A stretch of DNA of 64,000 bases from Piscinibacter sp943370595. Lineage in GTDB: Bacteria; Pseudomonadota; Gammaproteobacteria; Burkholderiales; Burkholderiaceae_C. Of this stretch, positions 50,798-59,841 are shown piece by piece (the stretch's first letter is position 1; each line of letters begins with the position of its first letter). Position numbers and translations under genes: made by a program. Below the pieces are notes generated by a model that saw nothing but the letters and a program-made list of their open reading frames with translations, made no database searches and was not told the DNA's origin. Location of the stretch: NCBI GenBank assembly GCA_943370595.1, contig CALRRO020000005.1, positions 291,040 to 355,039 on the forward strand. The letters run 5' to 3'.

Positions 50798-51769
50798 ATG
50801 CACAACGCACTGAAAACAGCTGTCCTGGCGTTCGCACTGGCCGCAGCGCCGCTGATGTCTCTCCCAATTGCCGCCCATGCCCAGCAGTCCAGCAGCACGA
50901 TGGCGAGCCCGCCACCGGTCGAGCAGGCCCAGGCGGCCACCTGGGCGAACGTGCCCACCCAATCCATCACGGCCGGCGGCGTGGACTTCGCCTACCGTGA
51001 ACTCGGCAAGCAGCACGGCGGCACGCCGGTCGTGCTGCTTGTCCACTTGGCTGCCGTGCTGGACAACTGGGACCCCCGGATCGTGGACGGTCTAGCTGCC
51101 AAGCATCACGTAATCGCTTTCGACAACCGCGGCATTGGAGCGTCCAGCGGTTCACCGTCGAATTCGATGGACCAGATGGCTGACGATGCCATCACATTCA
51201 TCAAGGCCAAGGGCCTGCAGCAGGTTGACCTGCTCGGCTTCTCGATGGGCGGAATGATCGCCCAAGAAATTGTGCTGAAGGATCCGAAACTCGTGCGCAA
51301 GATGATTCTTGCGGGAACAGGGCCTGCTGGCGGCGAGGGCATCAGCGGCGTGGCCGGCGTGACCTTCTACGACATGCTTCGGGGCTTCTTCACCGGGCAG
51401 GACGCGAAGCAGTTCCTATTTTTCACCCGCACGCCCGGCGGTATCGAGGCTGGCAAGGCATTCCTTGATCGCCTCAAGGAACGGACGCAGAACCGCGACA
51501 AGGACATCAGCGTCAGTGCGTTCCTCGCCCAACTCGAAGCCCTGCGCACCTGGGGTCTGAAGCAACCAGCGGATCTGTCGGTCGTCAAGCAACCCGTGTT
51601 GGTCGCGAACGGCGATACCGACCGCATGGTGCCGACGACGAACACCTACGACCTGGCCCGGCGTCTGCCCAACAGCACGCTGCTCGTCTACCCCGACGCC
51701 GGCCATGGCGGAATCTTTCAGTTCCACACCGACTTCGTGCCCAAGGCACTCGAGTTCCTGGCCCGTTAG
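50798..51769 (+). CDS. Secreted alpha/beta hydrolase
   Basis: A 323-residue hydrolase with N-terminal signal (MHNALKTAVLAFALAAAPLMSLPIAAHA). Nucleophile Ser in GFSMGGMIA, acid Asp in NGDTDRMVP, His in PDAGHGG. It shares strong pattern similarity with the next gene (WDP....DGLAA, MADDA, LGFS-GG, GTGP-GG), so the two look like a tandem duplication in which only this copy is exported. Periplasmic esterase or haloperoxidase-like role; substrate unknown. Confidence 0.88.
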   Translation: MHNALKTAVLAFALAAAPLMSLPIAAHAQQSSSTMASPPPVEQAQAATWANVPTQSITAGGVDFAYRELGKQHGGTPVVLLVHLAAVLDNWDPRIVDGLAAKHHVIAFDNRGIGASSGSPSNSMDQMADDAITFIKAKGLQQVDLLGFSMGGMIAQEIVLKDPKLVRKMILAGTGPAGGEGISGVAGVTFYDMLRGFFTGQDAKQFLFFTRTPGGIEAGKAFLDRLKERTQNRDKDISVSAFLAQLEALRTWGLKQPADLSVVKQPVLVANGDTDRMVPTTNTYDLARRLPNSTLLVYPDAGHGGIFQFHTDFVPKALEFLAR

Positions 51770-51792
51770 GCCCTCCCAAGAAGGCACACGTC

Positions 51793-52638
51793 ATGACCGA
51801 TACCCATCTCACAGCCCCAACCTGCTTCATTGAAGTCGACGGCGACAGATTTGCATACCGACGCTGGGGTAACACTTCGACCGACCAGCCGCCGCTGTTC
51901 TTCTTCCAGCACTTCCGCGGCGGCATGGACCACTGGGACCCGCTCATGACGGATGGCTTGGCTGCCGGGCGAGAAGTGATCCTCTACAACGGCCGCGGTG
52001 TCGCGTCCTCTTCCGGCAAGCCGCGCACACGCATCGAACACATGGCTGACGACGCGGCCGCGGTGATCCGCGCACTGGGGCTTCGCCAGGTCGATGTGCT
52101 GGGCTTCTCGCTCGGCGGTTATCAGGCGCAGGACCTGACACGACGCCACCCTGATCTGGTCCGCAAGCTGATGCTGCTGGGCACCGGTCCACGCGGCGGC
52201 AACGCTGATTCGGACCCCGGCGTGCTGGAACGGGCGCCACGGCCGGTTCCCACGGTGGACGACTTTCTATTCCTGTTCTTCGGCCGCTCCGAAGCAGCGC
52301 AGCAGGCCGGGCGCGACTTCTGGCAGCGCCGTCACCAGCGGGTAGACCAGGATCCGCCGAATTCACCCGAGGTCATGCAGGCCCAGATCGAGTCGAACAT
52401 GCACTACCTGCCGAAGCTGGACCCCCAGGATCCGTTCGCTCACCTTCGTGAAATCAAGCAACCGACGTTCATTCTGAACGGCACAAACGACGTGATGATC
52501 TCGACCGTCAACTCCTGGTTCATGGCACAGAACATCCCGAATGCCCAGCTGTTTGTCTACCCGGATGCCGGCCATGCGGCGCAATCTCAATACCCGGATC
52601 GCTTCCTGAAGCACGCGATCCAGTTTCTCAGCGAGTGA
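51793..52638 (+). CDS. Cytoplasmic alpha/beta hydrolase
   Basis: A 281-residue hydrolase without a signal peptide. Triad: Ser in GFSLGGYQ, Asp in NGTNDVMIS, His in PDAGHAA. Paralogue of the preceding gene, 23 bp away. The stop overlaps the following GTG of the SCP2 reading frame. Confidence 0.88.
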   Translation: MTDTHLTAPTCFIEVDGDRFAYRRWGNTSTDQPPLFFFQHFRGGMDHWDPLMTDGLAAGREVILYNGRGVASSSGKPRTRIEHMADDAAAVIRALGLRQVDVLGFSLGGYQAQDLTRRHPDLVRKLMLLGTGPRGGNADSDPGVLERAPRPVPTVDDFLFLFFGRSEAAQQAGRDFWQRRHQRVDQDPPNSPEVMQAQIESNMHYLPKLDPQDPFAHLREIKQPTFILNGTNDVMISTVNSWFMAQNIPNAQLFVYPDAGHAAQSQYPDRFLKHAIQFLSE

Positions 52639-52643
52639 CAGCC

Positions 52644-53012
52644 ATGCTGAAGTTCAAGTTCCTGCTCTGGATGATGCCGAAGCTAATGCAGAGGGCCATC
52701 AACACCAAGTCCGCCTGCGCACGCTACGTGGCCGGGAAGCGTCTGGAATTCCAGATCCAGACGCGCGACAAGGTCGGGCGCTACTTCCGCATCCAGGACG
52801 GCCAGGTGAAGTCCTTTGCCGGCTTGACGCCGACGCCGAAATTCACGCTGACCTTCAAGAACGCGGACAGGGGCTTCAAGACACTGTCCGCCAAGGACGG
52901 CAAAGAGGCCTTCCTGGCTGCCCTGCACGACGAGGACCTGGTTATCACCGGCGACTTCGTCGAGGTGCTGTGGTTTCAGGGATTCACAGAGTACCTCCAA
53001 CCCGGCAAGTAG
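52644..53012 (+). CDS. SCP2 sterol-binding-domain protein
   Basis: A 122-residue single-domain SCP2-like lipid-binding protein: KRLEFQIQTRDKVGRYFRIQDGQ and TPKFTLTFKNADRGFKTLSAKDGKEAFLAALHDEDLVITGDF. ATG 52644 is used; an overlapping GTG at 52635 would couple it to the hydrolase stop. End of the TetR-controlled operon. Suggests the operon handles hydrophobic, perhaps steroid or terpenoid, substrates. Confidence 0.75.
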   Translation: MLKFKFLLWMMPKLMQRAINTKSACARYVAGKRLEFQIQTRDKVGRYFRIQDGQVKSFAGLTPTPKFTLTFKNADRGFKTLSAKDGKEAFLAALHDEDLVITGDFVEVLWFQGFTEYLQPGK

Positions 53013-53125
53013 GCCGTGCGGCTCGTTCGAGCCGCAACGTGTGTCGGCAGCCGGGGCAAGACGGGCAAGCACTTCGTGTCCGAATCAAACAAACACAAGG
53101 CGGTTCACGCCACTTTGGAGCACGA

Positions 53126-54067
53126 ATGGATCGTTTGGAGGCAATGCAGGCGTTTGCCCGCGTGGTGGAGGCAGGCAGCTTCACCAAGGCGGCTGAAACG
53201 CTGCACATGAACAAGACCACGGTGACGCAACTGATCCAGTACCTGGAGGCACGGTTGCGCGTCAAGCTTCTGAACCGCACGACGCGCCAGGTCAACCTCA
53301 CGGCCGATGGCGCGGCGTACTACGAGCGTGTAGTGCGCATCTTGGGCGACATCGAAGAATCCGAGACAGTGCTGTCGAGCAGTGCGGCAGCACCCAGGGG
53401 CCGGCTGCGCGTGGACGTTCTTGGCGTGGTCGGGCGCCACATGCTGCTGCCGGCGATGCCGCAGTTTCATGCGCGCTACCCGGAGATCCAGATCGACATG
53501 GGCGTGACCGACCGCCCGATCGACCTCATCGGCGACAACGTCGACTGCGTGGTCCGAGCCGGCGAGGTTGCCGATCAATCGCTGGTCGCACGGCGAATAG
53601 GCACTGTCGGCTACGTGATGTGCGCCAGCGCGACCTACCTGGAGCGGCTGGGCCGGCCTTCGCATCCCAGCGAACTGGCCGACAGTGCCCATCGCGTGGT
53701 CGGCTACTTCTCGGCGCGTACCGGCAAGGTATTCTCGTACTCGATGCGGCGCGACGGCCAGACGGTCCAGGTCGATGCCAGGTACGTGGTGGCCGTCAAT
53801 GATGCCGGCGCCCTGCTGGATGCGGGCCTCGCGGGCCTGGGCATCATGAGGCTGCCCCGGTTCATGGCTGACCCGCACCTCGCCAGCGGCGAGTTGGTGC
53901 TGATGTTGCAGGATTGGCAGACCGAACCGACTTCAATACACGTGGCATTTCCGCCCAACCGCCACGTCAGCGCCAAACTGCGCGTGTTCGTGGACTGGGT
54001 GGCCGAGACGGTGGCATTGCACGCACCCTTGCCAACCCCGGGAACGCCGCTTCAGCGCGGCGGGTGA
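53126..54067 (+). CDS. LysR-family regulator (CrgA/AaeR-like)
   Basis: A 313-residue LysR protein: MDRLEAMQAFARVVEAGSFTKAAETLHMNKTTVTQLIQYLE is the HTH, and GRLRVDVLGVVGRHMLLPAM starts the effector domain, as in the CrgA/DhcR group. TTGGAG sits six bases before ATG 53126. Upstream bases (53056-53100) resemble the palindromic cassette found before the two DUF4148-type genes, so it may regulate those. Confidence 0.92.
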   Translation: MDRLEAMQAFARVVEAGSFTKAAETLHMNKTTVTQLIQYLEARLRVKLLNRTTRQVNLTADGAAYYERVVRILGDIEESETVLSSSAAAPRGRLRVDVLGVVGRHMLLPAMPQFHARYPEIQIDMGVTDRPIDLIGDNVDCVVRAGEVADQSLVARRIGTVGYVMCASATYLERLGRPSHPSELADSAHRVVGYFSARTGKVFSYSMRRDGQTVQVDARYVVAVNDAGALLDAGLAGLGIMRLPRFMADPHLASGELVLMLQDWQTEPTSIHVAFPPNRHVSAKLRVFVDWVAETVALHAPLPTPGTPLQRGG

Positions 54068-54195
54068 GTTTGACGCGGGCGGCCTGGCCGTGTTCGCTCG
54101 CCTGGTTCAAGTCTCAGGCTCTGGCGAGAACCGCCGTGAGCAGGGTGTCGATGCGGCCCCTCATTGCAGCGAGCGCCAATGCCTATCCGGCGCTG

Positions 54196-55350
54196 TCACC
54201 CGTGCACCGCACGCTGGTGGACCGCCTCGGCGACGTACTGGCCGCCAGCCAGCAGCGACTCGATGCAGGCGCGGCGCCCGTCTGCGGTTGATCTCCGGTC
54301 TGTACTGCCCGAGAGGCCTGGCGGCAGGCGGCCCGAACTGCCGCGAGAAGCCGTCGCGCGAGCGCGCGCGATTTCCTTGAGCTTCATCGCCACGTATTCT
54401 TCGCGGGTCATTTCGTGCAGTTGGCGCGCGTACCGCTCGGTGCCGTCGAACCAAGCCCGCAACTGCGCCAGCGTTTGCTCGGGCGTCGAGGGTGGCCCGC
54501 TTTTCAGCACTACCTCGATGGCGAGGAAATAGCGCATCGCATTGCGCTCGATGACGCCGCGCAGGCCGTCGACGTAGACCGGCTTGCCCTCGGCATCGCG
54601 CTCGACAATCGTGAAGCCGACCTTGGAACTGCCGACGGTGGCCAGATAGGTCTGCATAGACAGCCTGGCCACCGCGCCGAAGCTGTAGGAATAGGCGAAA
54701 TGCAGGTAGCTGTGTTTCGCGTCGATAGCCACCGCGCCGACCGAGATGCGGTAGTTGCGCGTCCCGAAGGGACCAACCTCGGCGCTCATCGCTGCGGCCA
54801 GGTGATTGGCACCGCTGGACGAGGGACGGAAGATGAAGTCGATCCTCTGCGCCGAGTCCAGCGCCTGGTCATGCCGGGGCCCCGCGGCCACGGCAAGCAC
54901 AGCATCGGCCTCACGGCCGCGCAAATCGCAGTCCTTCACATTCAGATGCAGCAGCAGGATCTCACACCAGCGTGTTGAACTGCGCAGCGCCGACAGGATG
55001 GCTTCCAGCGGCAGATCGATCACCGCGTGGACATCACCGCGCACATTGCCGGACTCTTCCTGCGAGGTCACGAGCAGGGGTCGGCCGAAGGAACTGGCTG
55101 AGAGTTTGTCCCGGACGGCCGCCCAGTTGTCGACCAGACTTTGAGCGTCCTCGACGCCAGCAGCCGCAAAAGCGGGTGATGTGGGTACGGCTAGGAATGC
55201 ACTCAGCAGCAGTCGCCGCAGGCCCGTGGCCAACCAGTACCGGAGACTTGGGCCAGACGTGTCGCAGCGGCTTATGCACCAAGGCAGCGCATGTCGGGCG
55301 CGGTCCCGGGAGACCGCCCACCGAAGCCGATACCATCGAGTGCAAGTCAT
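54196..55350 (-). CDS. Exported hypothetical protein
   Basis: A 384-residue protein not recognised. A hydrophobic segment (RRLLLSAFLAVPTSPAFA, about residues 45-62) looks like a signal peptide with an overlong N-terminus; no nearer start codon is seen. The mature part has alternating beta-type stretches (GNVRGDVHAVIDLPLEAILSAL, NYRISVGAVAIDAKHSYLHFAYSYSFGAVARL). It may be a periplasmic lipid- or ligand-binding protein; no evidence from context. The last 50 residues are low-complexity Arg/Ser-rich and may follow a frameshift. Confidence 0.55.
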   Translation of the reverse strand: MTCTRWYRLRWAVSRDRARHALPWCISRCDTSGPSLRYWLATGLRRLLLSAFLAVPTSPAFAAAGVEDAQSLVDNWAAVRDKLSASSFGRPLLVTSQEESGNVRGDVHAVIDLPLEAILSALRSSTRWCEILLLHLNVKDCDLRGREADAVLAVAAGPRHDQALDSAQRIDFIFRPSSSGANHLAAAMSAEVGPFGTRNYRISVGAVAIDAKHSYLHFAYSYSFGAVARLSMQTYLATVGSSKVGFTIVERDAEGKPVYVDGLRGVIERNAMRYFLAIEVVLKSGPPSTPEQTLAQLRAWFDGTERYARQLHEMTREEYVAMKLKEIARARATASRGSSGRLPPGLSGSTDRRSTADGRRACIESLLAGGQYVAEAVHQRAVHG

Positions 55351-55430
55351 ACTGTTCCCTGTGTGTCCGCTGTAGCAACTGCGCCGGGCGGGTCGGCTCG
55401 AGCGCCGATTCGTCGAATCGGCGCAGCGGC

Positions 55431-55853
55431 TTACTTGATCTTCAACGTCCAGGTTTCCGAAGCTTCATCGAAGCGATGTGTCTTCAGGAAAGCAGCGGTT
55501 TCGGCCTTCACCTGCGCGCGGGTCAAGGTGCTTACGTCACGCGGCTTGCCCTTCAAGGGTATCCAGGTGGAGCTGCTTTCTTCCCAGCGGTTGTTGCGCA
55601 GGAACTCGTCCCGTTCGGTCTTGATCTGGGCCCGCGACTTCATGCCGGCCGGCGCGTCCACGCCGGGCTTGACCATCCAAGTCTCGCTCATAGAGTCGTA
55701 GACGTGGGTCTTCTTGAATTCGGCGGTTTCCATCTTCACTTCGGCGCGCGTGGCGGCAGAAGCAGCTGGGGCGGGCGTCTGCGCCAGCAGGCTTCCGCTG
55801 CCGGCGGCAAGAAGCAGTCCGATAGCCAATGACGATGTAGTTTGATGCTTCAT
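55431..55853 (-). CDS. DUF4148-type secreted repeat protein
   Basis: A 140-residue protein with signal peptide (MKHQTTSSLAIGLLLAAGSGSLLAQ) and three ~35-residue repeats around TRAEVKMETAEFKKTH, SRAQIKTERDEFLRNNRW and TRAQVKAETAAFLKTHRF, each followed by SETW or SSTW, typical of DUF4148. AGAGGAA precedes ATG 55853. A second in-frame ATG at 55922 begins MKTSSSLFIA, the start of the paralogue at 59841, so the leader looks like a captured promoter. Function unknown. Confidence 0.75.
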   Translation of the reverse strand: MKHQTTSSLAIGLLLAAGSGSLLAQTPAPAASAATRAEVKMETAEFKKTHVYDSMSETWMVKPGVDAPAGMKSRAQIKTERDEFLRNNRWEESSSTWIPLKGKPRDVSTLTRAQVKAETAAFLKTHRFDEASETWTLKIK

Positions 55854-55892
55854 GGGGTTCCTCTGATGGTTGAATGGAGAGCGAAGCCAGCT

Positions 55893-56125
55893 GGCGATGA
55901 AGAGGCTGGAGGAGGTTTTCATGCTGATTTCGTTGGAGGAAGGTTCGGACTGGCGAACCGCTTGGCGACGTGATCGGCGCACGCCAGCGCCTGGAGGGGG
56001 AATCCTTCCTTCGCAGCGCGTCACCTTGTTGCGTGTCGTGTTGCGATGGAATGAACTTTAGGGATCGGTTGCCTGCAGATAAACCGGCAAGACGGACAAG
56101 GACTGTTTGGCCAAGCCAAACAAAC
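55893..56125 (-). repeat. Promoter cassette, copy 1 (duplicate of 59812-60045)
   Basis: About 230 bp upstream of and into a relic MKTSSS reading frame. It matches copy 2 over its length (for instance AATCCTTCCTTCGCAGCG and TTGCGATGGAA are shared). It ends in the palindrome at 56105-56121. Confidence 0.75.
56105..56121. promoter_or_regulatory. Palindromic operator GTTTGGC-CAA-GCCAAAC
   Basis: Perfect 7-bp arms. The equivalent site in the second cassette has C and G changed to T and A in opposite arms, so the symmetry is conserved although the sequence is not. LysR-type spacing. Confidence 0.7.
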
Positions 56126-56208
56126 TAAAGGCCATTCGAAGCCAAGCTGAGCAGGCCGAAAGCAGCTTTGGTGCTGCCGGGCCCCAGGCGATCGGAATGG
56201 CCGGCGCG

Positions 56209-57822
56209 TCAAAGATCCCGCTCATCCACCAGCAGCGAAAGCAGGCGCAGCTTCAATCGCAGCCACCAATCGCTGGCCGGCTCGACGGTGGTGGTGGTGG
56301 TGCGGCCGTCTTCATCCAGATGAGCCCATTCGATCGTCTGACCGTCTTCCTTCAGGCGCACCTGATAGACACTGCTGAAACGGTCACTGTCGAGCAAGCC
56401 GGCGAAGGCCCCGGCCAGCGCCGGACTGTCAATGACAACGCCCAACTCGGTGTTCCCTACCGCCGACCGTCCGTCGAGGTTAGCGGATCCCACCAGCAAG
56501 CGTTGCCGGTCTACGACCGACACCTTGGCATGCAGCCGCGGTGTCGACCGCATGAACTCCCCAAAGCGTCTCACCCGTCGGGTTTGCGTCGGACTGAGCT
56601 CGAACAGTTCTACGCCCAGGCGCAGCATATCCAAGCGGTAGGCCGCATAGCGGTCGTGCACCAGTGGCTCGTCGGTGGATCCCAGGGAGTTGGTGATGAC
56701 CATCAGGCGGATGCCGCTCGTGCGGGCCGCTCGAATCAGCGGCATGCCCACTTCGCCAGGTACGAAATAGGGCGAGATCATCACGACCTCCTGCCGCCCA
56801 GAGGTCATCGCGGCGAGCAGCCCGTTCACCGCCTGCGTCGGAGCCGTGGCGAGCGATGTGTCGCGTGCCTTCTCTGGAGGGTCGATATGCACCTGTGCGG
56901 ATGCGTAGGTCATGGTCAGCCGGCCTTCGCCCAACTGGGACCCGATCGTCGATTCGGCCAAAGGATCGGTGGCCGTTGGCGGGGGGGTAACGTTGGCATC
57001 TTCCACTGCACGATCGAATGTCAGGCGGGCCGCAGCAGCATCGGCTGGCTTGCCAAGCAACGCCTGTATTGGCCACGCGAACTCGCTGTTCCAGTAGAGA
57101 TCGAACGCCGCCGACAAGTCGGTCACCACGCGGCCGGTAGAGATGACATCCATATCGATGAAGTTGGCCTCGCGGTTCTTCATGAAGTATTCGTCCGCGA
57201 TGTTGCGCCCGCCGTAAATGGCCATTGCGTTGTCGGCCACGAACAGCTTGTTGTGCATGCGATGGTTGTGGCGCTGGAAGTCCCCCGGCGACAGCATGAG
57301 CCGGAGCAACGGAGCACCACGGCGCAATGGCATTGGATTGAAGAGACGCACTTCGACGTTCTCGAAGGACGCCAACCCGATCAACAGGTCATCGATCTCC
57401 GCAGCGAAGAAGTCGTCCACCAGCAGGCGAACGCGTACGCCGCGCAGGGCGGCGTCACGAAGCTCCCGCAACAGCGAGCGTCCGGCTTCGTCGCGATGGA
57501 TGTAGTAATACTGAAGGTCCAACGACCGCTCGGCCCGACGCGACAGTGCCACGCGGGCATCAAAGGCGAATTCGCCGACCGGCAGCAGGCGAAAACCCGA
57601 AGCTTGAACCTCGCCCACAGGTCGGCTGGCCGTCGCCACTCGAGCCAGTTCCGTCTGCGCGACAGCCGTGGTGCTGAAGGCATGCGACTGGGTCACATCG
57701 CCACGCGGCGGCAGGGAACTGCACGCTGCGAGCCATGAAACGAGTGCCAAGACCAGCAGGCGCCATGCCAGGCGGGCCGCTGTAAGGCTGCCTGAGCCAG
57801 CATGGGAGTCAGGGCCGAACAT
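56209..57822 (-). CDS. Phospholipase D/cardiolipin synthase-like lipoprotein (ClsC-type)
   Basis: A 537-residue PLD-superfamily protein. Signal and lipobox: LVLALVSWLAAC. Two HKD motifs, HNKLFVAD (with GGRNIADEYF) and HAKVSVVD (with GSANLDGRS), give a complete active site. Resembles ClsC-type cardiolipin synthases, which exchange headgroups between phosphatidylglycerol and phosphatidylethanolamine. As a lipoprotein it should sit on the periplasmic face. ATG 57822. A phospholipid role links loosely with region 1. Confidence 0.85.
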   Translation of the reverse strand: MFGPDSHAGSGSLTAARLAWRLLVLALVSWLAACSSLPPRGDVTQSHAFSTTAVAQTELARVATASRPVGEVQASGFRLLPVGEFAFDARVALSRRAERSLDLQYYYIHRDEAGRSLLRELRDAALRGVRVRLLVDDFFAAEIDDLLIGLASFENVEVRLFNPMPLRRGAPLLRLMLSPGDFQRHNHRMHNKLFVADNAMAIYGGRNIADEYFMKNREANFIDMDVISTGRVVTDLSAAFDLYWNSEFAWPIQALLGKPADAAAARLTFDRAVEDANVTPPPTATDPLAESTIGSQLGEGRLTMTYASAQVHIDPPEKARDTSLATAPTQAVNGLLAAMTSGRQEVVMISPYFVPGEVGMPLIRAARTSGIRLMVITNSLGSTDEPLVHDRYAAYRLDMLRLGVELFELSPTQTRRVRRFGEFMRSTPRLHAKVSVVDRQRLLVGSANLDGRSAVGNTELGVVIDSPALAGAFAGLLDSDRFSSVYQVRLKEDGQTIEWAHLDEDGRTTTTTVEPASDWWLRLKLRLLSLLVDERDL

Positions 57823-57886
57823 CGCTTACCGTTTCGAGAGCTGGGAACAACTTGGTTGCACAGTCGTTTCGTCGTGGGACTTCTGT

Positions 57887-58273
57887 TCAGGCATTGAGCG
57901 TCGGATAGGCTGTGTAGCCCTTGGGGCCGTGTGTGTAGAACGTCGCCATGTCCAAGGGGTTGAGTGCCGCATCGGGCTGCAGGCGCGCCACCAGGTTGGG
58001 GTTGGCGATGAAGGGGCGGGCATGGGCAATCAAGTCCGCCTCACCGGCCTTGAGCGCGCGCTCGGCACGGCCTTGGTCGAAACCTCCCGCCAGGATGAAC
58101 ACGCCATTGAACGCGGCGCGCATGGCGCGCTTCATTTCGGCGGGCACGGTGGCGGGGTCGCGTGCGACAGCGTAGACCTTGCGGGCACCGCGCGCGCTCA
58201 GCTCGCGCGCAAACGCGAGGGCGATGCCGCGGTTGGCGCCTTTGACGAGGACGACGGAGTTTTCGATGTTCAT
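57887..58273 (-). pseudogene. SDR/old-yellow-enzyme fusion remnant
   Basis: A 128-residue open frame. Residues 1-43 (VVLVKGANRGIALAFARELSARGARKVYAVARDP) are the N-terminal Rossmann part of a short-chain dehydrogenase. From about 50 (AFNGVFILAGGFDQGRAERAL, IAHARPFIANPNLVARL, FYTHGPKGYTAYPTL) it is the C-terminal part of a NemA-type flavin oxidoreductase. Neither catalytic domain is complete. It looks like a deletion between two genes that happened to stay in frame. Confidence 0.75.
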
Positions 58274-58356
58274 GGGAGGCCCCCGGGAGGCTGATTGGGG
58301 TTTCAAACGACGATCGTAAGTTTCGGGGGTATGGGATGTCGTTCCGATGGAACGCT

Positions 58357-59358
58357 TCATCGGACCTTGATGACCACCTTGCCCTTGGCTCGGCCGCTTT
58401 CCACATAGGCCAGGGCTTCGTTGGTGGCTTCGAAGGGGAAGACCTTGTCGACCACTGGGCGGATCGCACCCGACTCGATCAACGAAGCGATCTGCTTCAG
58501 CTGGCTTCCGCTGGCCTTCATGAACAGGAAGGCGTAGCTGAGCTTGAGGCGCTGGGCTTGCCTGCGAACACCAAAGCTCAGGGCTCGCATGACCTGCTTC
58601 ACCAGCCATGGGGCCTTGATGTCTTCGGCGAACCCAGGGTCGGGTGGCCCGGAGATCGAAATGAGGTGACCACCAGGCTTGAGCACGCCCAGTGACTTCT
58701 TCAGGGTCTCGCCGTCCTGGCTGTTCAGCACCACGTCGTAGCCGCGCAGCTGCTCTTCGAAGGCATCTTTCTTGTAGTCGATGACGACATCCGCGCCCAG
58801 GCTCCTCACCAGCGCGGCGTTCCCCACGCTGGTGGTGGTGGCCACCGTCGCACCCAGGTGCTTGGCCAACTGGATCGCAAACGTGCCCACGCCACCCGAG
58901 CCCGCCTGGATGAAGACCTTCTGGCCCTTCCGCAGCTTGCCCCTTTCGACCAAGGCCTGCCATGCCGTCAGACCGACCAGGGGGATGGATGCAGCCTCTT
59001 CCATCGTGAGGTTCCTGGGCTTGATCGCCACTGCGTCTTCCTTGACGGCAACGAACTCGGCGAACGTCCCGATGCGCAGGTCATCGGGCCTGGCATAGAC
59101 CTCGTCGCCCGCTTTCAGCAGGCGCACGCGGGGTCCGACGCGAACCACGACGCCTGCCACGTCGTGCCCCAGGGCGAACGGCGTGCGGTACGGCAGGATG
59201 AGCTTGAACTCGCCGTCTCGCAGCTTGGCGTCGATGAGGTTGACGGCGGCCGCATGGACTTGGATCAGTACCTCGTCGGCACGCAGCTCCGGGTCAGGCA
59301 GATCGCCGAGCCGCGGTTGTTCCCGCTTGCCGTAGCGGTCCACGATGAAGGCTTTCAT
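58357..59358 (-). CDS. NADP-dependent MDR oxidoreductase
   Basis: A 333-residue zinc-free MDR protein: VHAAAVNLIDAKL, LGHDVAGVVVRVGPRV, QAGSGGVGTFAIQLAKHLGA, and C-terminal RAKGKVVIKVR. Same length and layout as 48716-49717. Located 83 bp upstream of the SDR/OYE fusion remnant on the same strand, so it was probably part of a reductase operon. Confidence 0.88.
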   Translation of the reverse strand: MKAFIVDRYGKREQPRLGDLPDPELRADEVLIQVHAAAVNLIDAKLRDGEFKLILPYRTPFALGHDVAGVVVRVGPRVRLLKAGDEVYARPDDLRIGTFAEFVAVKEDAVAIKPRNLTMEEAASIPLVGLTAWQALVERGKLRKGQKVFIQAGSGGVGTFAIQLAKHLGATVATTTSVGNAALVRSLGADVVIDYKKDAFEEQLRGYDVVLNSQDGETLKKSLGVLKPGGHLISISGPPDPGFAEDIKAPWLVKQVMRALSFGVRRQAQRLKLSYAFLFMKASGSQLKQIASLIESGAIRPVVDKVFPFEATNEALAYVESGRAKGKVVIKVR

Positions 59359-59442
59359 TGCATTTCCTTGTTGTTGCCGACGTCAGGGGTGAACGGAGCA
59401 GTAGCAGAGCTTGATTCGATTGACTGTAGGGACTTCAAATGC

Positions 59443-59841
59443 TCAACGGCTGGCGACCTGAGCGCTGCGGGCGCGTTCGCCGGCTTGTTCGATCAGGCGT
59501 TGCTGCTCGGCGGTCGGCGCAGCGTGCGGGTAGTCCATGTCGTTGCGCAGAATCAGACCCAGGCGGGCGGCCTCGCGGGTCTCGGCCACGACCTGGGCAC
59601 GCGACTTCGTCGAGACGAAGTCGGCGACTTCCATACGCTGTTCCTGCAGATCGTTGCGTGCGATGCCATGGTGGGCCACGGCTTGCATGAGTTCGGCGCG
59701 AACTTCAGCGCGGGTCTTCTGGCTGACGAAGCTGCTGAACTCCGGCGCGGTGGTCGCTTCCTGGGCGGAGGCGGCAGCCGAGGCGAAGCCGGCGATTGCC
59801 ACGACGAGGGTGGAGACGAACAGATTGGAAGAAGTCTTCAT
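59443..59841 (-). CDS. DUF4148-like secreted protein
   Basis: A 132-residue protein with signal peptide (MKTSSNLFVSTLVVAIAGFASAAASA) and two repeat-like units TRAEVRAELMQAVAHHG and SRAQVVAETREAARLG. AAAGGA lies before ATG 59841. Preceded by promoter cassette copy 2. Function unknown; paralogue of 55431-55853. Confidence 0.75.
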   Translation of the reverse strand: MKTSSNLFVSTLVVAIAGFASAAASAQEATTAPEFSSFVSQKTRAEVRAELMQAVAHHGIARNDLQEQRMEVADFVSTKSRAQVVAETREAARLGLILRNDMDYPHAAPTAEQQRLIEQAGERARSAQVASR

